64,000 bases of DNA from Lytechinus variegatus (GCF_018143015.1 NC_054742.1:52833195-52897194); one strand, 5' to 3'; shown: positions 23,957-38,000, counted from the stretch's first letter. Numbers and translations are program-made. Notes: generated from the letters alone by a model not told the origin.

Positions 23957-24436
23957 CAAGGCTCGACATTAGCGGTGGCCCGGAGCCACCAGAAATTAAT
24001 CATATCGGGCAACCATTATTGAAAAAATTTTAAGTTTTGGTGGCCCGAATCGGGCCGAGTTTGCTGTACATATATGCACTATTTATTTACTTTGCCATTA
24101 TGATGAGTGTGTGTCTATACGGAGATTAAAAGTCCACACAACCTGGGAACAATACAATCCTTTTATTCTTTTTTAATCATTTCTTATTTACAATGATAGA
24201 ACAATTTATATATACTGTATTACCACAAAATAAGCAAAGTAAAATAACAGCAAGCACGATTTACATACAACATGTACAAAAAATAGTGGTAGTGGCTGCA
24301 GAATATTTCAGAAGTTTGTTTTATTCATTTTTAATTAGTGTTTTTCTTTATATTTTTCGGGCCACCAAAAAAAATTATTTGAAGGTTTTGGTGGCCCAAA
24401 TGGGCCACCACCAAAAAAAGTTAATGTGGAGCCTTG
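23957..24436. mobile_element. hAT-like non-autonomous element, 480 bp
   Basis: The ends CAAGGCTCGACATTA and TTAATGTGGAGCCTTG are near-perfect inverted copies. Subterminal GGTGGCCC and GGGCCACC motifs repeat on both sides. The flanking octamers TGAGAGCC and GAAGAGCC resemble a diverged 8-bp duplication. A 116-codon open frame overlaps its right half but has no recognisable product and is probably chance. Confidence 0.6.
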
Positions 24437-26190
24437 AAGAGCCAATTAATTGCACCACACCGCATGCGATATATGCAACCAGGAAGTGCAGCTTCCAAGT
24501 TCCATTTGCTGAATTTATACTCCTAATGCTCGGACCCCATTAATTTGAAGATACGATTCTAAATTTGCAAGAACGTTCGTGAACTCAGAACAAAACCACA
24601 GATTTCTTCATTTAGATCGCATTTTTCTGCAAACCCCATTTCTTAAATCTGAGCTCAGCCACCTCATGCTCTGGAAATAACATTTACTGTATGGCACAGA
24701 TTCAGCATTTTTAACGGAAAATTTTGTCTTTTAAAGGGGATTTTAGATTTCGAATTGGGACTTGCATGTTGTGAGTGATAATGCCTGTGTAGGCCTATAT
24801 TACAGTGTGTTTGGTGTGTGTTGTGGTTGTTGACTGTGCTGGCTCGTCAATAAGTGGAGGTGCTACAGTGTCGAATTCCGGGCGCGTTACTCTATAGGCT
24901 ATCTAAAAAAAAAGAATTTCTTTTTTTATTCAGTAATTGCCTTGTCGATCGAGCTGTCGGTGTCAGTGACACTGACAGTGTCACTTGTGAAGTTGTGTCA
25001 GTTTTTTTTTAAACTTAGAAATTGAGAAAAAACCATCAAACAAACCTGGGACTCTTGAGTGTGGAGTGTGATCATGTCTCTGTGTTAGCCAAACTTGTTG
25101 ACGTTATAACATGTAGGGAAATTCCACCTCTTTTTTTTTATAAGAGGGGGTCAAAACATATCCTCAATAAATTCGAACATGGCCCATTGGGTTTTACTAT
25201 GGGACTTTACAAATGTGTGTTATTATAATTAGTAAATAGCGATTTCTTTATCATAAAATTGCACTAAATGAGGTTTTTCCACATGAAAAATGTAGTAACT
25301 TAAATTCTAATCATTGGGTTTGCATGATTTTTTAAAGAAATGTGTATCTTGAAGAATACAACAAAATAAAGTTTTTGTGCATGGTACCACAACAGGTGGA
25401 GTACATGTAGTTTATGAAACTCTTTTTTGAATTTCCCACTATCTGATCTCTTGTTGAATCTGTGATTTCTACAATTCTACTCTGAATTTCTTCACTATGA
25501 CAATTCCCACATCGTGACTGCACTCGATATCATATCACACTTGATCGTACCCCGCGCCAGTACCTGGCCGGCCCGTTGGGCAGCGGGTTGGGCTTCACAT
25601 GCACACATCCTTCGAACAACACGGTCCTGTGTTGCTGCCTTCTACATTTGTATAAATATGTAACAGCACTATATATCAAGGTCTTAAAATCCAAAATGGC
25701 GGATTGGCGAAAGTCATTGACTGCGGATAACGATTTGAAAAAAAAAACAAATTATCGATGAAATTTCATTAAACCGTAAAATAATGCTAATAATGTGAAA
25801 TGTGAGGATGTATTCATGTCAAATGAGTTTGTCAAAATATTTTGTGCACCTGCATAGATCCGATTTGGACGGATTCTATTGTGTTGTTGGTACAGTGGCA
25901 GATACAAATTTTGACCAGCGCGAGTGTTATATTCCTATTCAATGGGTAAACGGAATTGTCACATTTCCATGTGTACAAAGTCTATGGGGAATTTCCGTTT
26001 TCCGACATGCTGAAACGGAATTTGAGATTTTCTGAAATGGAAAAGGCAATTTTTCAAATGGAAAATCACTGTCCCTAAAAATGTATAGTTTATTGGGATA
26101 CAGCCAGGTACAACCTGTGCTTCATTATACACCCATAGTTGTTTTCACAGGGTAATAGGGCACTTAGTCCCTTTTTTTCCTTTAATAGTT

Positions 26191-26252
26191 GCCAGCTGGG
26201 CAACCTATAATATACTAGTAGTGTGCAGTGTATTATAGGTTGCCCAGCGGGC
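26191..26252. repeat. Stem-loop with perfect 18-bp stem
   Basis: GCTGGGCAACCTATAATA (26195-26212) is followed by its exact reverse complement at 26231-26248, with an 18-base loop and partial pairing beyond. It could be a tiny foldback element or the remnant of one. No surrounding gene is recognised. Confidence 0.8.
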
Positions 26253-26589
26253 AACAAAAGTTTAGCAAGAGCCCTTGATGTACAAAAATTCATTGGTGTA
26301 ATTTTATAAAGGTAGGGATAGAGGAACATACATTGTATTTTTTTTTACTTGTGATATTTTTGAATGACCATTGATAAATGGTGAAAAATGTGTGATCTAT
26401 TTTTTTTCAGCCTGAGGAAATTGTCTTCTGTTCAAAATAACAATAAAACATATTCATTGTAATCACAATGAAGAGTAGATCATCTTCAATATGAAAGAAT
26501 AATGGGGAAAAAAATTGAATGAACCATGTATAACCCTACACATGTACACCAAGGGTTGAAAGTTCCAGGTGTTACTTGGTCAAATCACT

Positions 26590-26905
26590 GTTATGATACA
26601 TGTAGCTCCATCTCATTTTTGGCTGCTGAGCTGACGAAGTTGTTGATAGCATCATAGTAATGTCCATAAAAAATGCAACCTGATGGAATTAGCATTGTTT
26701 GATATGGTTCAGTGAAGTTGATTCTTATTGTCGAATCTGTAAAAAAAATGAAATATTGAATAATTAAAACCATAATTAAAAAACAAAAGAAGTAGTGAGT
26801 GAGGGACATCATCATCTGTCTCATTTGCATCTCACTGAGTTGTGCATACATGTATATCACTGTTTTGTGAAAAATAGTGAAACTTCAGTGTCTTAATTTT
26901 TCTTA
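26590..26905. mobile_element. Degraded MITE related to 42067-42658
   Basis: Stretches such as GTGAGTGAGGGACATCATC, CATTTGCAT and TGTTTTGTGAAA, followed by GTGAAACTT, appear in the same order as in the right half of the element at 42067-42658. The outer ends are not clearly preserved. Confidence 0.4.
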
Positions 26906-29025
26906 TTTTACACATACATGCAGGCCTACTGTGGGGAGGGAGTTGAAATCATTTTTGTTTGATATTTAAACCTGTTCAATATTTGGGCTCTTTACCCTGC
27001 ATGTGTAATTTTAATGGCCTCAAAATGCAGCCATTCTCATCAAAATCCTTGAATTAGTGTGTAATATGAATGGGTGAGCAGACATGTGTGGCACCATTGT
27101 CCCCCCCCCATCTGTGAATTTGGAAGTACATGTACATTATATATATTTGTTCAATTTGTTAATGAGATTTGGCTTTTTTAAATAAGAAATGATGTCAATT
27201 TAAATTTTTCTGAAATTTCAAAGAAATTCATGCTTATTCTTAAGTTCAATTTTTTGGTGCACAAACATGCCCCCCCCCCCTTCATACCATCAGGATTCTC
27301 ACTCATGCAGACTACCAGCAGGGCTTACCCCACCTGTCATGGATTAGATGCTTTTTCGCTCCTCTCATTCTTGATTTTAAGAACATAACCCAACTTGTTC
27401 TTAGTCCCAAATCAAGCATCCAAAGTAACAAAATCATCGTTTTCTGAAAGAAAATTAAGGAAACATGACTTCAAAGAGACAATCCCTGTAATGAATAAAA
27501 TTGCTATTCGTGTGCTACATGTAAATTCTAGACTAGCTACAAATATTAAGTTTGTTGAATTAACACGGGATGACATAGTGAGCATGGGAAATACATGCGC
27601 TGAAGTTCTTCCATAATTGAAAAATGTTAAGGAATGGTGGCTCGATGAGTCGATGCAGATCTATGTACATGTTTACTGTGTGATTTCTGCTGTCTCTTTG
27701 GAGCAGAGATGGTTGCATCTCTATTCAGTCATCCATGTACACATGTTGTGAGAGGCTTTGCCTTATGTAAACAGTGCCTAGAAAATCACCTTCCCACCTG
27801 CCAATTCTAGTACCACCTTTTAAAAACTAAGTTTGACATGACAATTCAAAATATCTTGACAAAATGATTACATCAAAATTTGACATTCTTTCCTGAAATG
27901 CTAGTTCTATTTTGTTTTTGGAAAAAATGAGAGGATATTTGCAGCGAGTGGTTCGCCGCCATTCTGGCTTTTATTATGGAAAGCAGTTCCAATATCAACG
28001 GCTTGATCGTGTAGCGATTGTGGTTTTGATTCTCTTGCTGAGCAATCAGTCCATCAACTGCGCAGTTGTTTTCCATTCCATAGGCTAAGATGGAAGCATA
28101 ACCACTCGACGAAAATACCATAAATAATTATTAATAAATGATTGTGCCAAAATTATAGAATTTATCCACTAGATCAAGAGATTTTATAAAATATACTTAT
28201 AAAAAAAGCACAGCTAATTGCAAATGTTTGTGCTTTTAAATATTTTCTGACAGTCTCCCAAAACTATTTATTGAATACGTGTATTCCTTGTAAATTGCTG
28301 TCTTGTCAAGGCAAACTACCTGCATGGACAAACATAGTTTGGCAATAAATTGAATTTAGTGAACAACATTTATGTGAATTTTATTTATTTTATGTATTTA
28401 TTTCTTTCTGCATGTCATGATAATTTACATAGTGTAACCATCACAAAATTGATTACATTGAATTTTACATAATAATAATGTATAATTATGATGATTAACA
28501 TAACATTAACATAACTGATTATAACAAGGTTGCAGACATGCAGTGGGATGACAAAATAAGCAGATGCTTGAGCTGTTGTCAGACCTTTGAATATATGAAA
28601 TGCATACATAAATATAAAAACAATACTGAAAAGTCAAAACTAATGATTACTCAAAGAAGGGAAAGAAAAAGAAAAACAAAACAAAGAAAACTAAATAAAC
28701 AAATTATTATGTTCCACAACTATTTACAAATATTTACAAGGAGTGTGTGAGGCGTAATAATACTTGAAATTATATCAATCTTTAAGTTTAAAATCTGCAG
28801 GTGTAGATGCAGTCATGATGTTCGAATTATAAATGAAGCCTTTTATTACAGGATTTACAAGGTATTCCCCATTTTCTTCTATTCACAGATATTAATAGAG
28901 TCTAGCTGCAACTTTGAAGATGTAGTCTGACCGATTTAAGATTCTATGTCCAGATAGCGAGTCCCAATTACTGAAATTGCATTCTTCTGTGAAGCTTGTA
29001 ACTTTAAGGAAGGCTATCGGTAATC

Positions 29026-32000
29026 ATGCCTGGAGCATTGAAGAAACCTCTCTACATCAGCTCCTCCCTAGAGGAACTCAACAAGAAGGTGGACCAGAAC
29101 ATAACCAAGGGACAAACTTCGAAAATGTGAGTAATAAGTTCACATGTGTGGCTAATGAAAATGATAAATCTTCGCATATATCACTTGGGGTATGTATGTA
29201 CCCAACCAATGATCAAGTTCATTGTTCATGAAAATAATGTTTTTTACAATGTAGGGCTTGTTCACTTTGTCAACTCACAACTTCCCAGAAATCATGCTTT
29301 TTAACCCAAATGACAGTCTCATTAAATGCCACTGCAGAGAGTGATATATATGATAAGTATAGTATATGTCACTTATATAATTTTTATGAATCATTTGGGT
29401 TTTGCTACAAAATAATGCAGTTTATGTTTCACTCTGACACCAGATTGGCTAGATCAGCTAACAAGGTATTTACTGAGGCAGAAAAAGCTGATAAAAACCT
29501 TGATGAGGAACGTGCCTATGTGTTGTTCATGAAGTACCTCACACTATGGAAAGCTGTTCAGAAGGCAAAAGATTATAAGTTACACAAGGTAAGTTTAAAT
29601 TGACTCCGTTATTATAGCTGAAAGTATCCAATTCTGTAGCAAGTATTTTTTTTTTGAAAATGGAGGAGTGAGAGTCTCTTAAATCAATAAAATATTTGAG
29701 CAAAGGAGAATTTTAAAAAAGACATTAAAACTGATAAAGAACCAGTGATTTTGTAAATGTAAGCATTTACCATCTTAACAACCATTCATGCTTTTCCATG
29801 TATTCTACATTATAAACTGCAGCAACATGTGGCATAGAAAAAAAAATGTGTTTGAAATATTAACAAACTGTATATGTACCATTTTTGCAAAGACTGGATG
29901 ATATCTAATGAAATAATTTTCAAGTTTTTTTTATTTATTTTTCTAGGATTATATTGATACTCTCATTGGTACTTCAGGATGCAGAAAGGCTATAGATAAA
30001 GCAGAGGAACTCTCGGCATCATTGACCTTGAGGTGAGTATTTAATGTGATTCCTTAATCATTGGGAGTATTTGTAGTATTTTTCTTTCTGGAATGAAATA
30101 TTCCTAGTTCTTCACATTACATGTCAGCTGAGCTTACTAGTTTTAGCCCAAAATAGGCATGTATACTGTATGCATTCAGTATATTTATTACAAGGAAAAT
30201 ACAACTTTCATTCCTATACCTGAAGTCGCATAGATTGTATAAGAATTATATATTTTTTGAATTCATTGAAATAAAGAATTGTAAGTGCAATGCAAGTAGA
30301 TAGTCTGTATATATATAACCTATTCTTTTGTGAGGGATTTTCACAAATTTTAAATTAAAAAAACATTTAAAAAAAATAAATTATCACCATACAAAATATC
30401 CTTGCAGCACACTTGTGCCAATTTTTTCAAAATTTAATTACTATATTAATGGAGTACAGTACACTGTAGCTGTACTGCCCATATATATATCTGGACACTG
30501 CATGCATCATGCACCTCATAAATTTGTCATAGTGTCCCAAAGGTAGCGTGTATTAGTGGGAACATGTATCACACACATGCAAATATGCAGCAGAAGCCTT
30601 CAGCCAATAGAGATTTATTTGCAAATAATATGAGTCATTCAGTAATGTAAAATGATAATAAAAAGTAATCATTTTCAAATTCCCTGAATTTTCATCTTAA
30701 AAAAAATCATATGTACAGTGAGCTCATGCAGTGATGGATAATGATTATGATAAATAAGTTATCATTTCCAAATTCCCTAATTTCTAATCGTATTACAGGT
30801 ACAATGAGCTAGAGGAAGCAAAGGAAGCAAGTAAGAAACTAGAAGAGGAGAAAGAGAAAGTGAAAACAAATGGTTTGAAGGATGCCAAGTCCAAAGATGG
30901 AGATGAAGATTCGGTGGAGAATGGAGTTCCAGAGGAGGAGGAGAAGAAAAGAGAATTAGGTAAGATAAAGATGAAATTAATATAGCCCTTGCAATTAATA
31001 GCAAAAGAACCCACTTAAAACAAAACTCTTGTGAGTTTAATATAAACATCAAAGGTACTTTTGAAATAATATAGTCCTATTAGGAATAAACTACTTTTAA
31101 ACCAAATATTTGTGAATATACTTAAACAAAATTGTCTGCAATTGGAGAAGGGTTAATCTTAAATTTTTTATCAACCATTCGGTTGGGCAATATAAAGATA
31201 TCACAAGTATAACCTTTATTTTCAAGGAATGGCACATATTATGTAACCTTGATTCTTGATGATTGTGTATGCTGTTGTTTCTTAGCTTTACTTCTTCAAG
31301 GTAGTTGATGTACTTTTGGTCTGACTCAGAAGTGATAATTGGTTTTAATTCTAACTGGTTCTCACCACATAGTAATGACTGTTAAATTACGTTATAATAG
31401 TCATTCAGTAGGCTCTGCACAAGTCTCCCTTCCATAAGTTGACAAATTGCTTAAAGGGGAATGAAACCTTTGGAACAAATAGGCTTGTGTAGAAACAGAA
31501 AAATCAGAGAATAAGAATAAAGAAAATTTGAGAAAAATCAGACAAATAATGAGAAAGTTATGAGCATTTGAATATTGCAATCACTAATGCTATAGAGATC
31601 CTCCCATTGGCAATGCGACAAGGATGTGTGATGTCACTGATGAACATGCAAGGTAACCATAATGGTAATTTCTATCCAACGAGGCCCTGTTTGGTTGTAA
31701 GTTATACCTTTGTAATAGTCATAGTAGGAAATCAATCAATCAGCAAGGAGAGGTATCCTGTGATGGTACATGTGCATGTTTAAGTACTGTAAAGAACATT
31801 GTTTGACTTCGGCAGCTTCCTATGTTAAAATCCTCATATTCCATACCCACAATATTGTCATCAGGGGCCACTTTCATGAAGCATTACAACTGTTGTAACT
31901 TTACCACTTTTGCACCCACCATTGTAACGGGGCTCAGGGCCCAATCACAATCAAAATTTCCATGGAACTTACACAAATTGCAAATTTACTATAGTTGTAG

Positions 32001-35000
32001 GGTCTTTATTAAACGGGCCCCACCCTCGGGTAGTAGATAATTTGAACTTTTAATCTTATTTACATGTATATCAGGAAAAGATGGTGTGGTCACTGCCATT
32101 GAGCTTTATCATGAACTAGTGAGCAACACAAATTCAGTCCTAATCATGGACGTCCGTCGATCTGACCATTTCAAAGACTCTCACATGAACATCGGAGAGT
32201 GTATGAGCATTCCTGCCGAGATTCTGAAACCTGGGTAAGGAATCCTTCTTAACTGAATGTACAACCGACTTACAAATGAACTAAATATTATGATATATTT
32301 GACATCTTGAAATCAAAATGTGAACACCTCTCCTTGGTATGTGTAATCCATTTCACCTTTCGCCCACTTCCAAATAAATGAAAGCAAAATATTATCCCCT
32401 CCATTAAGTGTGTATAATCCTTTGCACCTCAGTTACCTTTTCCTCTTTCCATTTCCGACCCTTTTCTAAAGAAATCTGACAAGTCACTCGTAGAAGCCTA
32501 ATATTTTAACAAATTGTGTGAAACTATTTTTATTAAATATTTTATCAATATTTGTTATTTGAGAATGTTTGTGTTCGTCCAGTAACATCAAAAGTCCTAT
32601 TGCAGAATTCAGATGGACATTTTAAAGCATTTTCACTTTTAGAAATGAATAAAAATTATAATTGTCTGAGTTGATGTTATTTGATTTGTATCATCACATT
32701 GTGTACAAAGATGGTCTTTAATATTTTCTTGCCTAGAACGACTGCTGCTACACTGGAGAAGGGTTTAGGAGAGGAAGCCAAGGCTATGTGGAAAAAGAGA
32801 ACTGACGTGGAGTTCATTGTACTCGTAGACTGGGACCAATGCCAGAATACAGACTCCACTCTTGCCATCGTTCAAACTGCCATGGTTAAGGTACATGTAG
32901 GCCTGAGCTATAATAAATATTCTAATATCGTTTGAAGATCGTAACAAAACCTATTCTATTCTAGGGCACTGTATTGTTAGCCTATATTCAATGGAATTTC
33001 TAAAATACCTTCTGCAAACAACATTTAATACATTTCAATTGGAAATCTTCGAGATGAAACAACATTCTTCCTTTCTAAATTTTGAATTCTCACTGATTTA
33101 ATTCTACCCTGTGTGATGGAAATCCTGTATTTTAAATTGAGCTTATTAGTGTGTATGTTCCTTTGAAAAATCATTGCCATGCTATTAATATTGTTATGTG
33201 GCCCTGTTCAGAATGTTATATTCTATAATTGAAAAGGATATCTTTCTTTATTGGATATGTGTATATAGTGGGACTGGGGTACTACTTACAAGAATCCATC
33301 GCTGGTACTAAAGGGTGGATATGAGGACTGGCTCTTCAAATACCCTATGTATACAAACAATCCTCATGCAAAGAAACCTGTAGAGAAGGGAGAAGAGACC
33401 AAGGATTTGTGTAAGTATGCTGAGCCCTGTTGTATTTAGTTTTATGTAGTGGTTATCAGTGGCGGCACCATGGTCTAGTGGTTATCTGAGGGACATGGGT
33501 ACGATTCCAAGCCATTGCTTTTCCTTCAGCAAGAAATTTACCTATATTTTGCTGCACTTAACCCAAGTGAGGTGAAAGGTAACTGGTAGGAATTTATTCC
33601 TTGACAAGCAGTGCACATATCAGCTGCTCTGCTAAGTGCTCAATGCTCTATTCAGGTAAATTATGCTGCATTACTGTAGAGCGCTTAAAGGAACTTCTGA
33701 TGAAGTAAGTGTTCAGCGCTATATAAGCACGTATACTTACTGTTATAGTTTCAACTTATTTGCTGATGATCAAGTGAGCATTCCATGATGCTTTTTGTTA
33801 GTGATTTTCATGTCTATTTCGTGTCTGTTTTTAGCCAAATAGTTACAAGGATTTTAGTAGTTACCATTTGTCATTGAAAATCACTGACTAGATGTTTTCA
33901 TAATATACTCCCTAGAATTTGATCAATAGCTCAGTCCTAGACCTTTCACTACAGGCATTCCTTTTTAAAAAGCAAAATGGGGTTTTATAAAAAAATAAAG
34001 ACCAATTTTTTTTTCAAATGGTAGGTCACCATTTTAAATGATGGTATTATTGAATATTAGTGTCTAATGATGGTATACATATTAATCTTTTCATTCATAC
34101 AATAAAAGGGTGCAAAATTACAAGAATGCAACATAATACAAATTTTATTATGTTATATTTTTCACATTTAGTCCTATTGATCCTTATTTCTATGCTTCTT
34201 TCTTTCCCAGTGGATTTTGATTACCCTGTATTTGAAGATGAAAAGCCACTGCCAATGGCCCTACCTCCTCAACAACTGAACAATGCACCAACAAGTCAGG
34301 CACCCTCAGTGCAGAATGGCAATGACAACGGTGTCCACCAGGACAGGATGTTCTTCATCTCTGGGAAACCTGGCCACACTAGCCAGCCTGGCCAAAGACC
34401 GGTAGTCAATCGATCCGTGAAGCCTGGTGCAACCAAACCCGATCCACCTGCTCCTAGTAGAGATCAGATAGACTTATCAAGAGACAAACCTAAATCAACA
34501 CCCACTCCTGTAGCTAATCAAATCAATAATAACCTAGAGAACAAGACGGCGCCACAGACAAATCTTGCCAACAGTGGACCTGGACCTGCAGTGAGTACTA
34601 CGAAGCCAACTCCTGCAATGCCGGCTGTCAATCGCAATCTGAAACCCAAGGTTGATAACAAAGTAGCAAACATCAATGTTAAAGATTTTAGTGATTCCAC
34701 TGCTGAAAGTTCAAACGCCTCTGTGAATATCAATATCAATAAGCCAAGGACTGAGCCAAGAGATGATAGTACTATGTCCATGAAGGATCCTTCAGTGGAG
34801 GCAGGCATGAAATCGGATGTACACTTAGAAGAGCTCAAAAAGAAAGAAGAGCAGGTAGGTACTGATTACTCGGATATTATGAGTAAACTAAAGAGTCTTA
34901 TGTGAAGTAATCTAAAAATTTGAATGAGTTTATATTTATCTGACAAACTGATAATAATAATGGCATATTTACTCAGGGTAGCCACTTCAGTTCCGAAAAC

Positions 35001-38000
35001 TGGTAAATGATTATCCGATGCAATTGTAGGCATGATTTATAGAAATCAAATAGATTTAGATTATTGACAGGTAACCTTTAAGAAATGCATAAATGGCACT
35101 GTATATTTATCCAGCAAAATTGTTTAAGAACATTATAAAAATTAAATGTACTTCGAACAAGTTCATAGATTGACCTCTTTGCTGCATTGTCACATGTGCT
35201 ACAGGCTAGGAATGACTTGAACAAGATGCGTTATGACAAGACGAAAGCTGAAAATGAAAAACTCAAAGAAGAAAAGCTCGAAATGGAGAAGAACCTTCTG
35301 AAACTACAGCAAGAGCTTGCAGAAGCCAAAGCAAGACAGGAACAACGGAAGAGAACATCCCAGAAGACCTCTTCACCAAGCCATACTGCACAGTCTCCAT
35401 CTCCTGTGGCTGCTGGGAGTAAGGATGCTCCTGATTCTGCTAGCAGTTCCAGCGATGCTACCCCAACGACTGTTAGCTCCACACCAGCTCCAAGGGAGGA
35501 GACAACAGATAGTAAGTCTAAGGAGCCTGCTGCTGATAGAAATGCTGTGCAACCCAATCAAAATTCAAATGCTGCCACAGCAGAGAAATCCGCTTCAGGA
35601 GCTTCTGTAGGAGAGGTCAGCACCTCATCAAGTACTTCATCATCGGCATCTTCACCACCTGTAACAAAACCAGCTGCAACTGCTCCAGCTTTGCCTAAGG
35701 GTTGGGAGAAACGATTCGATGAGAAGAGTAAACGCTATTTCTATATTGATCATAACACTAACACCACCCAATGGCACCCACCAGGGGAACCATCCCCTAA
35801 GCCTGTGGCAAGCGAAGCCAAGGGATCTATCCATGGTCCCACTACAGCAGTGGCTTCATCAAAGCCCAAAGGTGGGTAATGACAATACACTGTCTGTATT
35901 GATGTATAAAATATGATTTTTTACTGAATAGGTTGCAAATTTAGAGCGAAATCTTTCTTTGTCCAAGTGATATATCAGATAAAGTGTGTTGCTTTAAGAA
36001 ATGTTTGAAAGAATGATGAAATGAGGTCTCATTTTGGAAGTTAGATGCAGATTATCAAGATTATATAAGATTATAGATCAGTATTCATGAATTATGATGA
36101 AAAGATATCACAATTCTTGGCAAAGTTGTTAATAATTTTTATCAATCAGCTCAAAACCCATGATAAGTTGCCAGGCAAGGTTTTCTGTAGTAGGCCAAAA
36201 AAGTACTTTGCTCTCCAAACATAAGAGCTTAATAAACCAGCTTATCTGAAGGGTAACCTTTTGTCTACCTACTGCCAAAATTTAAAGCCAAAATTCTTAA
36301 TGAAAAATGAGACACAAGTTTCTTGAGACCATTCTTTGGGACTGTTGAAAGTTGCATTGAATTTTAAGCAGCACACACAACTTCCAACCCTGATCTTCTT
36401 GTTCTTTGGAAATCTCCCCAAAATTCTTCTACATTGATTTAAGTAGCTATATAGTTTATGTATTATTATAAAGCTGAGGATCTGCTTTTGCAACTACTAA
36501 AGTATATTTTTACTTCAAAATTCACTTTTACCAACTTTATACAAGTCTTTTAAATATTAGCAAGTAGATGCATGTTTCCAAATTTCAGTCTATAAATGTA
36601 TGGGATAGACAAATATATCTTATTTTTCAAATAACAGGTGAGTTGTATTCAGATGTTGGAGATAATCCTTTTCGATAATTGTAAGGTTTACACTTGTCCC
36701 TAAAACAGTATACTGCTTAACTAGCATGAAAGATATGCATAATAAAGGTTGTTCATGATGACCTGAAAGCACATGTGAAGGTGTCTGACATAACATTGAA
36801 TAGTATGTCCAAATAAGATAGGTAGTAGATTGACAACAGGTACCTGTTTAATAGTTTCCCTTTAAAAGAAGCCTGAATTAAATGAATTGCTAAAGAAACA
36901 AGTATATTCGGTTCCCTTCTTTCAGGTGAAAGCCCCTCATCACGACCTTCTGGTCAGGTAACCCGCAAACCTCTCAAGTCCGACTCGGTGGAGCCTTCTG
37001 CCAAGTCAAGTGGTCTCAAGAGATCCTTCTCCTCACCCAACATCGCCCAGATGGTGATGAATGAAGGTGAAGCAAGTTTCTCTAAACCATTTCCATCTGT
37101 GGATAGGAGTACTAAACCAGTGGAGAGGTAAGTTTAGGCCCTATTTCCTGAAATGAAGTGTTAATAACATTTTACAGGCATTAAAAGCTTCTTTTAATGT
37201 CTCGGTTTATTGGCTTTGGTGCAAATTTGTCGTAGAATTATAGCTCTTGTAAAACATTAAGATGGCGATGAATTCAATTGACGCAAACTTCATTGGAAAA
37301 CACAATGATAGCTAATAATCAAACATACATATTTGTACCTCATTTTAATATTAACATCATCTGATATCAATACAAACTTTTTTATATTTAATCATCTATA
37401 GTTGGATATGGGACTTAAATAGCCATGCTTCCTTTAGCATTTTTAATGATCATAAACTCACCATGTGAGAATTTCTCTTATTCACTTATTCTTCTGAATC
37501 ACCATCCATTCAAGACAACAACAAAAAATCAAAAAGGGGAGCACAAAGTTCAAAACTAAATTTGTAATTGCAATTTCCTGAGAGAAAATTTGTTTGGGAA
37601 TATTACAAAATTATCTCACCAAAATATGAGATATTTCATTAAGATACTATATATGTAGTATGTGCACCTAATTATTTTTTTCCCCAGTTATTGGGTTATG
37701 ATATTGTATTCAAATGTTTTCCTTTCAGGCCACCACAGGTAATATCCCAGACTACTCACAGTAGAGTCCGTCATCTCAATCCAGTGCATGGGAGCCAAGT
37801 AAGTAGAAATACTAATCTTGATTTTTATTTTTATTTTTTTTTTACTCATTTACAGTATTTACTTTTTCAAGTCAGTCATTCATTTTTTCTGTCATTTACC
37901 TGTCACCCACTCATTCTTTGTTTCCTTCTTTAATCCATTCATTCTTCCATTAGAAGATCGAATAATAGATAACCCTTTACTATTATATTCATAAAATTAT

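Larger units (their letters stand above)
20624..29025. other. Gene-poor intergenic stretch upstream of USP8
   Basis: I find no convincing gene in these 8.4 kb. Contents include a lone hAT-like terminus at 21251, G and C runs at 20746, 21277, 22550 and 22725, AT-rich tails that could be LINE or SINE 3' ends near 21650 and 22930, an inverted-repeat element at 23957-24436, a hairpin at 26191-26252 and a degraded MITE near 26590-26905. A donor-like CTTGG|GTAAGT near 23225 could end an untranslated USP8 exon, but this is unproven. Confidence 0.5.

Noticed and set aside
24193-24543. 116-codon plus-strand frame
   Set aside because: It overlaps the right half and end of the hAT-like element at 23957-24436 and shows no transposase or other domain.
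25802-26035. 77-codon plus-strand frame starting MRMYSCQMS
   Set aside because: No domain, no signal, no splice context; composition is like surrounding intergenic DNA.
27873-28121. 82-codon minus-strand frame starting MVFSSSGYAS
   Set aside because: No recognisable family, no splice partners and no repeat of it elsewhere. It lies over promoter-like sequence and is most likely a chance frame.
33456-33530. Candidate tRNA gene
   Set aside because: A and B boxes are present, but the sequence does not close an acceptor stem and continues into a SINE body.
34518-34838. 106-codon minus-strand frame opposite USP8 exon 8
   Set aside because: Shadow of the USP8 coding strand. The plus-strand frame carries the conserved SH3-binding motifs.
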